Shown here: positions 36,116 to 48,788 of the stretch, in pieces
Position numbering within the stretch: position 1 is the first letter of the stretch
Layout of the letters: each line of letters begins with the position of its first letter
The notes under the pieces: generated by a model
Told to the model about the DNA's origin: nothing
What the model saw: only the letters and a program-made list of their open reading frames with translations
Databases searched by the model: none
Origin: Lithospermum erythrorhizon
Lineage: Eukaryota > Streptophyta > Magnoliopsida > Boraginales > Boraginaceae
Length of the DNA stretch: 64,000 nucleotides
Direction: 5' to 3'
Assembly (NCBI GenBank): GCA_019722365.1
Contig: JADFUC010001925.1
Coordinates: 62,001 to 126,000 of the forward strand
Position numbers and translations under genes: made by a program

Positions 36116-38877
36116 ATAATGTATGTATAAACTCGTGTAGTCTACCTTAAAATCTTTCAAAATTATGTCAAACAATTCGATTTGATCCCCCTGTCTCCCT
36201 TATTGCAACAAAAGACCACGTATGAACACAATCCGATACATTCAACTTCAACAGTTAACTTCATTCTCACTCGTGACTACATACATAAAACCTCATCCAT
36301 CTTTCTTGAAAATACAAAACATGCCATTACATTACAAAATTGCATAAAAACGTAACATTTTACAATGAATTCAGACACCATAATATGTAGAGCATTACCT
36401 TTGAATGAAACAGTCAGATCTCAAGCAAAATACCAAGTTCTTGATTTGTATCCAAGTCAAACTAAAGTGTCCTTAAATGGTAAGTTTTGATATTATATGA
36501 CTGGTCCTTACAAATAAAGAGGAGAAAACAGATTACATTTGGACCCCTTTCTTCACTCACTCACTGTTAAGAAGCCTATTAGATCTAGTCATCTAGTTGC
36601 TTTGGAAGACTTCAACAATAAACGGAAGATGAGGAATCAGTTAACAACTATTTTTGGGAAAAGGCATGTGGGGTCCACTAGAGTTATCAAACTCCAATAC
36701 TAGTACTAGATTTCTTTACCGTTAATATCTTGTTTTTCTACATGGCTCAAGTATGATTATTAGATTCTTTGGGATATTAGCAACCAATTGTTTAGAAATT
36801 AATATTTGATGAGCAATTCATTATAATTGACGTGCTGATTTTCGATATAAAACTTTTTACCATAAAATTAAACAACTCTAATATTGAGTAGATTTTAGTA
36901 GTTGGTCACTACTTGATCCAATGCTTAGTAATGTTGGAAGTCAAGGACTGTGTAAATAAATTGCCAGCGAGTTAGTGGTCATTATGATATTCACATGTTA
37001 AAAGGTGAAGTAGTATATCTAGGAAGATGAAGTAGTAAGGTGTATAATTATTACTACCACATTTACTTGTTTTACCTAATCAATTGTTTATGACATTAGA
37101 GGAGTAGAGGACCACTAATCTGAAATCAGCAATGCCAAAACAAGAGGGAGCTGAATGAGGGACCACGAATATTCGTAATATCAAGGTCATCTTATGTCCT
37201 AATTGAAACAAAATTAACATGTTTAATCCAATTAATGTAGTCAACAAATGATCAAGATTGCACGCAGGGTAGTTTGTGGAAACAATTCTCATATTGAAAA
37301 AATGAAGATTTACACGTTGGTTTCTAAAATCATAACTCATAAGTCACTTTTGTCATCAAATAATTTTATGATACAAGGCATTAATTCTTAACAAATAGAT
37401 AATGTAATTTCATCTCTTTGTTTGTATAGTTGTGGAAAATCTGTAAAGGTGAGAACAAGAAAAGAAAGTACACAATTTCAACTCCAGGATTCCTATAAAT
37501 AGTTTGATTGAGTTTGTAATTGATACTAGGTGAAGAATATTAGACAATGCCCTCTTTGTTATATAGAGGGTGTTTGGCTAACCTTATTTTTTTTTAGCTT
37601 ATAAATGACCAACTTATAAGTGATAATATAATTTATAACAGCCACTTATAAGTTATTAAATTATTTTAATTTGTTTTACTAATATAATTCAAAAAGTTTG
37701 ATAAAATTGCTTATGTAAAGTGTGAAATAACTTATAAAGACATAATGCCATTTATATATCACCTTTTATCTTTACGATATAAATAAATTAAGAATTTAAT
37801 ATTCGTTAATAAAAATAACTATAACTAAAAAAGAATGTTTATTATTTTTATTTTTCTAATAAAAGAGTAAATGCTAAAAATTGGTATAACTAAAATTATA
37901 TCTTTATGACTAGTACTAAAATCAATAGATAAATACAAGATAAAGCTAAATATTGCCGGATAGTTAAGTAAATTATTTATTCAAACTAATTTATAAGTTG
38001 AAGTAAAAAAAATTAAAAAAAAGTTAATATTTACTACTTTTATTTCAACTTACATATTAAACTTGCTAGCCAAACATATTATTTTGGCAAAATCAACTTA
38101 CAAAAATAAGCTTATCTAAACACCCTCATAAACTAATTAATCTGTGTTGTCTTTTTCACATCCTCCTAGACTTTTACTTATCTCTCCTTAAACCAACTCA
38201 CATCTAACAGAATAACTTGAAAACTACTCCACCAATAGAATAAAGGAAACAAAAGTAGTCATTCAAACATGTAGGAAAAGAGAGAATAATTCTGACTCCT
38301 GAGTTTTCTGACTTTGAAAAAAGTTCAATGTCTCCAAACCAATACATAAAGTGAGTTCACAAATCATTTTAGTAAAGTATAAAATGGAATGTCGTACAAA
38401 ATATAAAATAAGATTTAATGCCATAAAGACTTAGAGCTCGAAGCAAACGACAATGCCATAAAGACTTAGAACTTGAAGGAAACGATCTGTTTTTTTTTTT
38501 AAAGATTAGACCACTTAAATCCAGAATACATGTTTGTAATAACATATTTTTTGGTGGGGATTGAGTGCTCATCTATAACTGCTACAAAATTTTCAACTCT
38601 CCTGACCCCCCACACACTTAAAATTATTGAGTTTTATATCATAATACATGACAAAGAGTAACAAATCGAAAGAGGAAAACTAACTACAATCTATTAATAA
38701 GTTTCACATGCTGTCTAGATTAGAGTTATTTATGAACATGTTAATCTCTACATGATAGATTAACTCTTAATCACCAAATGCTGATATCCATCTTCAAATA
38801 TCACATGTTGGCTAGAGTGAATTAGTTTATAAATATGTTAATCTCTACATGACAGAATCACCAAGTGCTTTTAAATA

Positions 38878-39135
38878 TCAAGATTCCAAAACAAAACTTA
38901 TAATAACTCCATATTTTTCGAAAGCATCAAATATCTCCGTATCTGTTGCCGTTGTAGAGATACTCCCATAATCTTCAATCTTAGCAACAAACTGACTACC
39001 AATTGAGTGTTTATCCAGAATATGTTGTGGATGTCCTCTAAAATGATCATGAACCTTAGAATCCATAGACACGCCTATTTGTTTGAGGTATTCTATTGGC
39101 TTAATGAGTGATGGTTGGTAACAATATTCATTCAA
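38878..39135 (-). other. Unrecognised ORF of 85 residues, probably a gene fragment or chance ORF
   Basis: An ATG-started ORF in otherwise ORF-poor AT-rich DNA, with more balanced composition than its surroundings. It has a His-rich patch (HDHFRGHPQHILDKH) and ends EIFDAFEKYGVIISFVLES. I do not recognise the family. No membrane segment, signal peptide or flanking exons are visible. It may be a captured fragment or a chance reading. Confidence 0.2.
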
Positions 39136-39947
39136 TAACTCTATGAATGAATGGTCACGTAATCTATCATCGTTCGCCTACATCATTTTTCCAAACCAAT
39201 ACAGCAATTGAGGGAAAAAAAAGATCACATTATCAATCATATATTGGACTGATAATCATAGATGCTCTATATTGGGCCATCTAATCATTAAGTTAATCTA
39301 TAATCATTAAGTTAATCTATGAGCTATACACAAAAATTAATTTTTAAAGAAAAATTCTATGAAACTTTCGAAAAGTTTGTATTTTTGAATTTATAGAAAC
39401 GAAACGGTAACATAATTTCCAAATTATTTTGATTTCAAAGAAAACTACTTGAGTTTCCAACTTTTGTTACACAATATATTATCTTACTAGGAGATAGATA
39501 TTGCACATATTGTTATGAACCATTTTGAGATTGAGTAGATTAGAATTTGTGGTTTTGAGAGTTATCTTCAACTAGATAGAACTATTAATATATAATGACT
39601 CGAAAATTTTCTGACGTGCTAGATAACTACAATTGTTAATTAACCTCTGTTTCGATTTAACTTTTAGATATTTTTTTCAAATAATACTAATTATGAAAAA
39701 CCTTTTATTTAAAAGTCCAAATTTTCATTAAAAATGTATTTGAAGCATTTTAAATTATATACCATTAATTTCAAAATATTTTTCTTTATGTTTAATTTAG
39801 TTAATGATGTTGAATATTTAAATTTGTTATAAATTATATATTAAACAAATAATACCACAATAGATAAATAAATAATTAGTATTATTAATTAAATTATAAA
39901 TAGTGTAAATATAATAATATAAATAAATAAATAAATAATAAGAATCT

Positions 39948-40345
39948 ATACTATATATGACGGCAAGGGGCGGATTGCCAAGCACAAAGTGAAGTCAAAT
40001 TAATGTATTTCTATTTTACCTCCTGATAAATTTTTATTTTAATTTTCTACAAGAATTTCTTCATTAACCGCCTAACAAAGATATATTCTCCATAAACTAC
40101 TACTATAAATATTATTTACTACGCACATCAGAATTATCAACAAGAGAAAATAAAAGTTGCTTCCACAAATTCCCTCTATCTTTATTTTTTCAAAGTAACT
40201 TTTTCATCTTATTTCTTTTATTTTTTTTTTAAATTTATTTATTTTTTCATTATAATTTTATTATAAAAATAATAAAATACCTTACATTGCATGTGCTAAC
40301 GCGCATTATATAACTGGGGTATAACGCCATTAAATCTATCCTATA
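39948..40345 (+). mobile_element. Helitron-like 5' termini, possibly two tandem relics
   Basis: TCTATACTATATATGACGGC at 39948 and TCTATCCTATATATAATCGG at 40336 both resemble plant Helitron 5' ends (TC followed by TACTATATATAA-type sequence). Between them, near 40297-40316, GCATGTGCTAACGCGCATTA could be the hairpin-bearing 3' region of the first. No exact CTRR end or Rep/helicase coding sequence was identified. Confidence 0.3.
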
Positions 40346-42054
40346 TATAATCGGGGAAGCCGATAATTAGAAGGCTTTTGAAGCCCCATGTTCTCAAGTG
40401 TCCTTCTTTATAGGAGGAGAAGTTATCACTATTTAGTTTTCATAAATATTTTCTATAATAACTACCCCGAATATCATTAAGTAACATTTTTATGACCATC
40501 AATAGCAACTAATAGATTTTCGTTTCATTTCTCACGTTTTGTGTGATAAAAGGTCTCAAAATATTAAACTACTGTAAGTTAATTCATTCATTATTCAGTG
40601 ATTTGTATGATGAACATGTATTTTTGTAATTCACAAAAAATATTTTGTCAACATAAGTTCATGTAAAAAAATAACGAAAAATCATATATAATTTCTGCCC
40701 TATTTAATGATCATGTAAAAATTTTTCTGCTCCTTTTTATCATCATTTACTTTTAAATACAATATTTTTCATTGAATTTTAAAATTCTTTAACATCATTG
40801 GTTTGTTCCCTAAATATTCTTTAACATCACTGGTTTATAATTTTGTTCTTTCAAAATAATAAAATTAATTATACTCTTAATAAAATAATTTTAAACTATA
40901 TGACAAGAATAGTGATTTAAATAAAGATTATATATCTAAGCCGATAAACTAAATCAGAAAATTTAACTACGCATCAAACCGCTAAATATTAATTGCTCAT
41001 GTAATTAATTGAACAATGGGAGTACTATCTTATTAAAATGAAGTCAAAGTCAAAATTATGATATCAATTTCTTTGAATAAGATTCTCCAACCAAAATTGT
41101 GCTCAATAATGACAACTGACACACCTTATGATGCAAACACAATACCATTTACTCATCGATGCATCATATATAAAATAATTGATCATTTCTTTCGCAATCA
41201 TCATGATTAAACGAAATGGGAAATCGGAGTTACAATGGATCGAGATCTGAAAATAAATAATATTGTTAGTTGATTTTGCAGGGATAAAATTGGGTAAAAG
41301 TAATTTTGGAGAGAATTGTGAAATTTGTTACTTATTTGGTTAAGAGGATAAAAATAAATTAAGACTTACGATTTTTTAACTTAAAAAATTTATTAAGAAT
41401 TTTAATAATATCTTATTTTATTCAGAACAAACTTAATAAAAAAATATTGATAATTAAATTTAAGTTCTTACTAATTTTGACAAACACCCCATAAGAGTAT
41501 CTTGAGTTTCCAAGATTTCACTTTATTTATTAAATGTTTATATAATATTCCCGAAACGTTTCTTATTTTTATCATTCTAAAACTATGACAAAAAACGAAA
41601 CTTTGAACCATGCTATATATCAAAGGACCTAAACAATTTGGAACACTAAGTATCTAAATGTTCAGTGGGATAGCCACTGTTCCTTCTTTGATCGATTGGA
41701 GGATGTGAAGTAAAAAAACTCGAGACAATCATCCCTTCAAGTAAAAGTAAGATATAAAAACATCATGCAATGAGTTCTGCACCAGATAGTAGTTGAAAGA
41801 TGCAAATTCATCACCTAAAGTATGCATGCAGCTTTCTACCAAGTACTGTATATTGCATGTTCAGTTAAAAAAAAAAAAAAAAAAAATCTGAAGCAGATTC
41901 TATAAATTGTGCAAAATAGTATATTAGGAACCCAAAACACAGCATATCATCTCATTCAGAAAACAAGCATCTATTCAGAGTAGAAACATGAAATCTTAAG
42001 TACTTGGAATGCTAAGCTAAAAAGGCTTTCTTGTTTCCAGCAGCAAAATTTTGC

Positions 42055-42960
42055 TCATTTTTCGAAGGAGGCAACCTCAAGTTTTGCACACCCACACAGA
42101 GTAGAACTATCTAAGTCAAGCCTTTTCCCATCAACCTTCCTCTCAACCCCTTCAACCGCACCCTTCAAATAACCATCTTCCGAGGTAACAACCGACCATT
42201 GATTAGGCTCGGCAATGAATTCCTCCCATTCCTTCTTAACCATAGTATCCTTATCAACACTAGATTTCCTATTCCCAACTTCTTCATTCACAACACTATC
42301 AATTCCAACATCTTTTTCGAGGTTATTGGACCCCTGCAACCCCAAACCCTGCACAAACTTAAGCTCGTCGCCATTTACATAAAACTTCCCCTCACTACCA
42401 CTAAAATCGAAAGGCAACGGATCCAAACTCAACTTCCCATTCACATAAACAAAATCATTAACTTTCACATGACAAGCAACAATATGAGCTAAATCACCCT
42501 CAAACACAATAGGAACCAACAAAGAACTCGAAAAATTACCATTAAAAATGCAATCTTTTTGACCAATTAAAGCAACAGCAATATGTTTCCCATCTGGGGT
42601 AGCTTGAAACTGAATGGGCATCTCAATTTTCCCAATTAAATTCACAAAATTCACATTCTTGGATTCATAGAATATTTCACTAGGCTTAGGCCAAGTTAAA
42701 AGCTCTTTCTTTAAAGATTCTTTCTTCAAAGCTTCTTTTTTTATAGTTTGTGACCAACTTAAAGAGGGTGATGATTTGGGGTTTTTGGGTTTTTGAGATT
42801 TGAGGGAATTAGTTGTTGATGTGGACTTTGAGGTTGTGGAAAATGGGGAAAATTGTTGAATGGAAATGGTGCAGTTTGGTAATAAAAAGATGCATTTTGG
42901 TGGTGTATGAGATGGTAATAAATATTGTGGTGTTGACATAAATCTACGTATGAGATTCAT
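42055..42960 (-). CDS. Organellar single-stranded DNA-binding (OSB/OB-fold) protein
   Basis: Single-exon ORF of 301 residues. The first ~65 residues are rich in Ser, Thr, Pro and basic residues with few acids (MNLIRRFMSTPQYLLPS), fitting a mitochondrial or dual targeting peptide. The middle carries an OB-fold ssDNA-binding core as in plant OSB proteins: WPKPSEIFYESKNVNFVNLI, then GKIEMPIQFQ, FEGDLAHIVACHV and VYVNGKLSLD. These proteins bind organelle single-stranded DNA and limit illegitimate recombination. Near the C-terminus EEFIAEPNQW resembles the start of the OSB PDF motif, but the Pro-Asp-Phe triplet is missing; instead the protein ends with CGCAKLEVASFEK. A telo-box lies just upstream. 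Assignment is by remembered family features; an At3g18580-like OB-fold protein is the nearest alternative. Confidence 0.72.
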   Translation of the reverse strand: MNLIRRFMSTPQYLLPSHTPPKCIFLLPNCTISIQQFSPFSTTSKSTSTTNSLKSQKPKNPKSSPSLSWSQTIKKEALKKESLKKELLTWPKPSEIFYESKNVNFVNLIGKIEMPIQFQATPDGKHIAVALIGQKDCIFNGNFSSSLLVPIVFEGDLAHIVACHVKVNDFVYVNGKLSLDPLPFDFSGSEGKFYVNGDELKFVQGLGLQGSNNLEKDVGIDSVVNEEVGNRKSSVDKDTMVKKEWEEFIAEPNQWSVVTSEDGYLKGAVEGVERKVDGKRLDLDSSTLCGCAKLEVASFEK

Positions 42961-44641
42961 GTTGTGAAGAAGTGGATAATGTTGTCTGAGAATTGCAGAA
43001 GATTAAAGAATTGTGGAGAAATTGAATTGGGATTAGGGTTTATGCAGAGTAAGGGGTTTTGGTTTGAGCCTCCGAGGGAGAGATAAGCTTCAGTAACCTG
43101 AGTTGTTATACACACACCCAAACAGTGTTTGTTTGAGGGGCAAATGATTATTTTGTTCCATGATTTTAAGTGTAGTAGCTTATGTAAATTATATTCATGA
43201 TAAAATAATTATTTACCCTAAAATTACTATTCTACATAGATATTTGATTTGCCCCCTAATTTTAACGTAGTAGTTACGTAAATTATATTCGGTGATAAAA
43301 TACTATTTCAATCCTAAAATTACTATTCACAGATATTGGATCCCGTAAGTAACGCATTCTTCCCATTTTTTGGGCTTGTCGCCTGGGATTAAATTTTTAT
43401 TTCAAAATACTTGCTTAATGTAATTATTTATTATTTTTTTATTATCAAATTATCAATCAACCAATCATATAGTTTCAACTGATTATTATATATTTACCAT
43501 AAAACAAATCGAGAGAATATTAATCCAAGATCACTATTTATTTATATGCAATAATTTATTTCAGTAACATTTTTATTTATATGCAGTAATTTATTTCAGT
43601 AACATTAATCCAAGATCCACTATTTATCATATAGTCATTGCACTATTTATTTATATGCAGTAATTCATATTTCTGAAGTGCCACAGAGAGACCCAAATAG
43701 TGTTTTTAGGCATACAATGACTATTTTACCCTTGATATCCTCGTTTTCAAGTATAGTTTGGTGTTGAAGGGAGTTTTAATTAGGAGAAAAATAACCATTT
43801 TACGCCCGTGTTCATGTACATAAATTACAATTATTTTAAATTAGATATAATAGTAAATATCAATATAAAAAGCGTTAAAATCCTAAGAGCCAAAGCCAGG
43901 AGTGAAGCGAAGGGTTAGTATGATGAACGAGATATGTCAAAAAAATGAATGATTGGTGAAAGTTCGTAGAAAAGTCAGAGAAATATTGACCGCGGCCAAA
44001 AAAACGATTTAATTTTATTCTAATTATAAAATATTTTAAATGCTATTTTATACTTAGCTTTAAGATAAGAAATAATCATTTTATTGTTTAAAGTTTAAAT
44101 ACGTTTCCGCGAGCAGTTTTAAATAAAAAATAAAGATGCCGACCACACGGTAAAAACTATAACAAGGACGTAACTAAAAATAAAAGGATAGCTCAAGCGA
44201 CGTCTACTAATTAACCAAAAAATTATCAAATAATAGAAATGTAACATATAATATAGCATAAAAGTATAACATAGATCCAGAGCTGTATTGCATATTCCAT
44301 TGGTCAAACAGAAATATGTAGTATTTTCCAAGTACAGTTTTCCAAAATTTGACCTTGTGAAGGGAGGGTCTAAACTATATGGCTATTGTCCAAAAATGTA
44401 AGAAGTGACTGTTCGATTGTCAACCAAAAACTAAGGGAACATTAGATAACAGTACTTTATGCATTAAGCATGTGAAATAAGCAGGCAGCGTCAAACAATC
44501 TCTTAATTGAACAATCATTTCAAGAATGAATCTTGGATCCTTTGACACCCTCCATTGAACAATCTTGTAATGACCTTCTACATCACAGGAAGCTACAAAT
44601 GGGCAACTCAAGCCATTGCATATACCTTAAGGTTGTCTAGT
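42961..44641. other. Intergenic region between OSB-like and RH57-like genes
   Basis: The OSB leader/promoter includes a telo-box reading TTAGGGTTT on the + strand at 43033-43041. Further on are short direct repeats: a segment near 43547-43576 (TTTATATGCAATAATTTATT, then TCAGTAACAT) recurs near 43575-43604, and related pieces recur near 43649. Another duplicated block is ATATTC/TGATAAAATA..TTACTATTC at 43190-43235 and 43287-43330. No gene was recognised. Confidence 0.45.
43033..43041 (+). promoter_or_regulatory. Telo-box upstream of OSB-like gene
   Basis: TTAGGGTTT (AAACCCTAA on the gene strand) lies about 75 bases upstream of the start codon. In plants this element is frequent near starts of genes for translation, replication and organelle biogenesis. 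It is a plausible site, unproven here. Confidence 0.45.
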
Positions 44642-47600
44642 CTATTCTTCTTCGTCTTTCAGTTTTGTAGAAATCGCATCCCTGTGAGGCCTGTGCTTCT
44701 TCCATTTTAGCTTTGGCAAGGACATAATCCAACTTGGAACCTCGCAGCCAGAAGCAGTCATCACATTAGCTACATTTCTCAAGTACCGAGTGTCGGCCTC
44801 GGTGTATAAGGTGATGGCTTCCCCACTCCTACCTGCCCTGCCAGAGCGTCCTAATAAGGAAAATATCAAAGTTATTAGCCTGTCATTCTTAAAACAGGGA
44901 TGGTCAATGCTCAAAAAGCTAAACAGCACCAAGTTATATATCATAGCCAGTACAAGAGTGCATTATCGGGGACAATTCAGACAAATAATGAGTTTTATTT
45001 TATGTACACAGGTAAAGGATATAACCGCAATAAAGAATACTCGGTGGTGAAGACGGATTAAAATTCTCAACTAGCATGGTATTATATAATAGTCAAAATG
45101 TCAATGCTCAATGATAGATTTCCAATTTCAGTGTTGCAGCTGTTGATGTTACTGGCAGTTATGTAAATATACTTGCCAATGCATCATTTAAACTCGGATA
45201 ATATAGCAACCATAGTCTCTATCACATACGGTACAAGCTATGATTGTTCCAAAGCTAAGTGATTTACCAATGCGATGGATATATGCTGCTGAGGAATCTG
45301 GGAAATCATAATTAATGACACAGTTAATGCCTTTGAAATCCATTCCGCGGGCAATAACATCAGTTGCTATTAAGACCCATGTTTTCCCAGCTCGGAAATT
45401 GTCCACAGCATTTTCTCTCTGCATGTAGATATACATTACAACAAGTACAGAGTGCAACTATCAAATTAGGGACAATAGCATCTTCTGGACTCTAGAGTAC
45501 CTGACCTCAGAATGCTATGCTTAGACTAATTCAAAACACAAACATTACTACAGATTGAGGAAGGTACCTGTATCTCATTCAAATCAGAATGTATAACATC
45601 CACTCTGATATCATCAAATTTCAGTTCATCATGAAGTTGTTTTGCTCGCTCCTTGTTTTGGACAAATACTAAAACAGGTGGATTCAGGCTCTGCGGTCAA
45701 AATTTGTTAGAATGAGTTAGAAAGGGAAACCAGAGAATAGTAAGAAGTTGGTATAACTGAATGAGTAAAGCAGAAACCCGGTTATATATAAGAATGTGCA
45801 AAGAATGCTCTATAGAATGTCAAACAAGTGCCTCTTTCTCACATTGATGGTCACATAACGATCTAGAATAAATTGGAGGTGGTCATTCATTGAATGTTAC
45901 TTAGGGACAGTTTGGGGATTTGTAGGCAAGGGCGTATAACTTTTAGAGCAAGAAAGAACCTATAAGCTCTAGAGCCATCACATAATTTATTATTCATTGC
46001 TGAAACAACACCAGTTCTACGCCTCCTCCCAAACACCAAAAAAAGACATAAAAGAAGAAAATACAACCTAAAACAAACAGAAATGCAGTGAAAAAAGAAA
46101 AGTATCAAAGCAGAGTCAGTGGTTCCATTAGTATTTAGCGAACAAAGAAATTGGGTGGGTACCTCAGCGAAACACTGACGAAGAGCAAGAAGCTTCCCTT
46201 CTTCACTCCCAACAAATACCAACTTCTGCTTTATAAATTCTGATGCAGAGTTCCTGATCTCGTTAATAAAATAAATGAATTCAAATCAATGCCAAGATCT
46301 GAAGAGAGTGAAGACTTGATCACATGCTAATATGTTTTTATTTATAACAAGTGAACAAGAAAAAAAATATATTATACAGCAGCATGAAAAACACCGTACT
46401 TCCTTCCAATTATTACTCGAATAGCATCATGCATTATGGTACGTGCAAGCTCTTCAACTGTATCAGGTAAAGTTGCACTGAATAATGACCGCACTATTGA
46501 CGGATTCGAACATGCTTTGACAACTGAATCCACCTGCTTTACCAATCCTAGCTCAAAAAGCTTATCAGACTCGTCAAGAACTAGAAATTCTACCCTGCAA
46601 AATTAGAAAAGAAAAGTTGATGCAGACTCAGGTTAAAGTCTCTCAGTCCACAAGGGTTTGGTTCAAGCATGCTCATTATATTAAAAAAAATTATAATAAG
46701 GCAACTGATGTATGAAGTCTCAACAAATATTTTCTGCAACATTATTGAGAATCCTATACAGAAGATCACGTTTATAAAAAATTAGAAGGAGCATACCGAC
46801 TTAAATCAAGCTTCTTTTTCCGAACTGCAGCCCGTACTCGGTAGGGTGTTGATATCAGTATATCACACTGCAGTTTCGAGAAGTCTGCAGATTTTACCAG
46901 CTGTTTCGTCATTAGCTTGATATAAAATTTATTTCTTTTAGCCAACTTTTTGCACTCCCGTGCAGTCTGAGCAGCTAGCTCTCTAGTAGGACAAAGGATT
47001 ACAGCTCGAATACCATCTTTTGATGCATGCTGATTTTATGCAGTGTTAGTCAGATAACTAAACACTTGCTTCAAAAATGATAAAAAATATTTGTAGTAGT
47101 TATACCTTGAGTCTCATTAGAATGGGGCACAAAAATGCAAAGGTTTTACCAGAACCAGTTGGAGCACAAGCAAAGCACTCCCGTCCCTACATAAATTTGA
47201 GATTTGTACAAGGATGCAAGATCAAGAACATAAGAAAGATATAGATGCAATTCATTTTCTGAAACTAAGAGCCTCATATGAGAGATCATACGGATAAGAG
47301 GATTGGAATAGCCTGCATTTGGATTGGCGTCAGTTCTCTAAACCCAAGTTCGGCCAAATTGCGAAGTAAGTAAGACTTACATTTGTATCTGCACAAGCCC
47401 AGACTCATAACTTGGGTCAATCCATCAAGATCTAATAGAAATATTTAATCTTTCATATACTAAACAAAATAAGATAAACAAATATGCTGAAGATAAAAGT
47501 TAGGGAGTATTAACGGTGGTAGCTATGGTTTTTTTAGCTAAGTTAGTAATTTGATTACTAATAGTTACTTCTGTTGTAGATAACATGTCAAATGAAATAA

Positions 47601-48788
47601 AACTAAAGAATACCGTTGATTAAGAATTTCACAAGTTTAGTTACCAACACAGGTTATCTAATGGGAGTACAACGAACTCCCAAGGGAAAATGATTGTAAG
47701 CAGCAGAAAGTTCTGAAAGAATATGGGTGACGTAATTCTATGATAGCAGCAAAAAAGTCAAAATCACATTGTATCATTGTGCTCATAAGCTGATGGCTTA
47801 GCAAAATAAAAAATGTACCTTGATTTTAGTTCCACAAAGCTTTCAAGAGGGGAAGGGATGTTACTTCCAGAGACATGAATATTATGCTTCTTCCGGGAAA
47901 GTGCATCTCGCTGAAGCCATTATTCACAACAGGAAGAAACAGACACTTCATGATGAGTTATAAATTATAATATCATTCTAACAGCATATTACTTAGTTCT
48001 AACAGTAAGATGTTGAAGAGACCAATAATTTGTTGTCACCAAGTGACCTCCTTAAAAAACCGAAATAAATATACCTCTAGTTGCCTAAAGTATTCCTTTT
48101 TTCCTTGCGAAATTTCACTTTCCTGATGGTCATCTTCTTCATTTTTAGGTTTTCTGTTGCAACGCTTGAACACACTAAAACTTTTCACTGTTTCCAACAC
48201 ACAATAAGACAAAGTAATTGAATTTCAAGTCTGGATTTCGAAATTATTAGTTCAACAAGACGAAGGTAACACAAAAGTAATAGGAGTGAAACCATCATGC
48301 TCATTTAGCTTGCGCTTCCTCTTCTTATTGCCCCTTGCTACATCCAGCTGCTCACCATCTTTTGTTTCCACATTAACATTGTCCAAAAAATTCGGATTTT
48401 CCACCGTATCTTTTTTCCCCTAAACACAGTCAAAACTTCAACTAAGAAAACTAGAACAATTCATATATCTACATTATGAATTAACATTAACATCGAGGGC
48501 CTTTGATTTTCTAAACATAGACATAAGTAATATTCGTGAATTAACATTAAATTATCTTTGTGATAATACAACCCCTACCAAAAGATTGAATTTTGAACTC
48601 AAATATTATTATCTTTATTCCTAATTTACAATGAACATGATAATTATGATTGGAAATAAAGTTATAAAATGGAATAATGGTAGTTAATTTGTGTTAATAA
48701 AAATGAAATTCACCTTGAATCTGGATATATCTTTGGCGAATCTTTTGCGATCGAACGATATGCCGGAAAACAAGAAAGAGTCTGCCAT
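44642..48788 (-). CDS. RH57: DEAD-box ATP-dependent RNA helicase, RH57/ROK1-like
   Basis: Nucleolar RNA helicase related to yeast Rok1 and human DDX52, acting in 18S rRNA processing. Twelve exons: 48788-48714, 48419-48293, 48187-48075, 47910-47819, 47388-47292, 47186-47106, 47029-46797, 46594-46400, 46253-46163, 45690-45568, 45418-45268, 44850-44642; 1587 nt, an unbroken 528 residues. Motifs in order: Q-motif region ([19 protein letters not shown]), Walker A APTGSGKT (~175-182), PTRELA, motif II as DESD instead of DEAD (280-283), SAT (312-314), ARGMDF (~433-438) and [13 protein letters not shown] (~456-468). The DESD variant is expected of the Rok1/RH57 subfamily and supports the assignment. 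The basic N-terminus ([12 protein letters not shown]) could direct nuclear import. A telo-box lies upstream. Start is the first ATG of exon 1, giving [20 protein letters not shown]. Confidence 0.94.

Larger units (their letters stand above)
35799..42054. other. Six-kilobase gene-poor AT-rich region
   Basis: Upstream flank of the IQD gene, then low-complexity AT-rich DNA. Recognisable contents are a SINE-like body (36017-36115), an unrecognised 85-codon ORF (38878-39135, minus) and paired Helitron-like 5' termini (39948 and 40336). A poly-A run lies near 41870, about 180 bases 3' of the OSB-like gene. A 64-bp stretch near 38386-38483 repeats ATGCCATAAAGACTTAGA with a partial copy. No intact gene was found. 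Confidence 0.45.

Noticed and set aside
44642..48788. DESD in place of DEAD as a disabling mutation of the helicase
   Set aside because: DESD is expected in the Rok1/RH57/DDX52 subfamily; all other motifs are intact.
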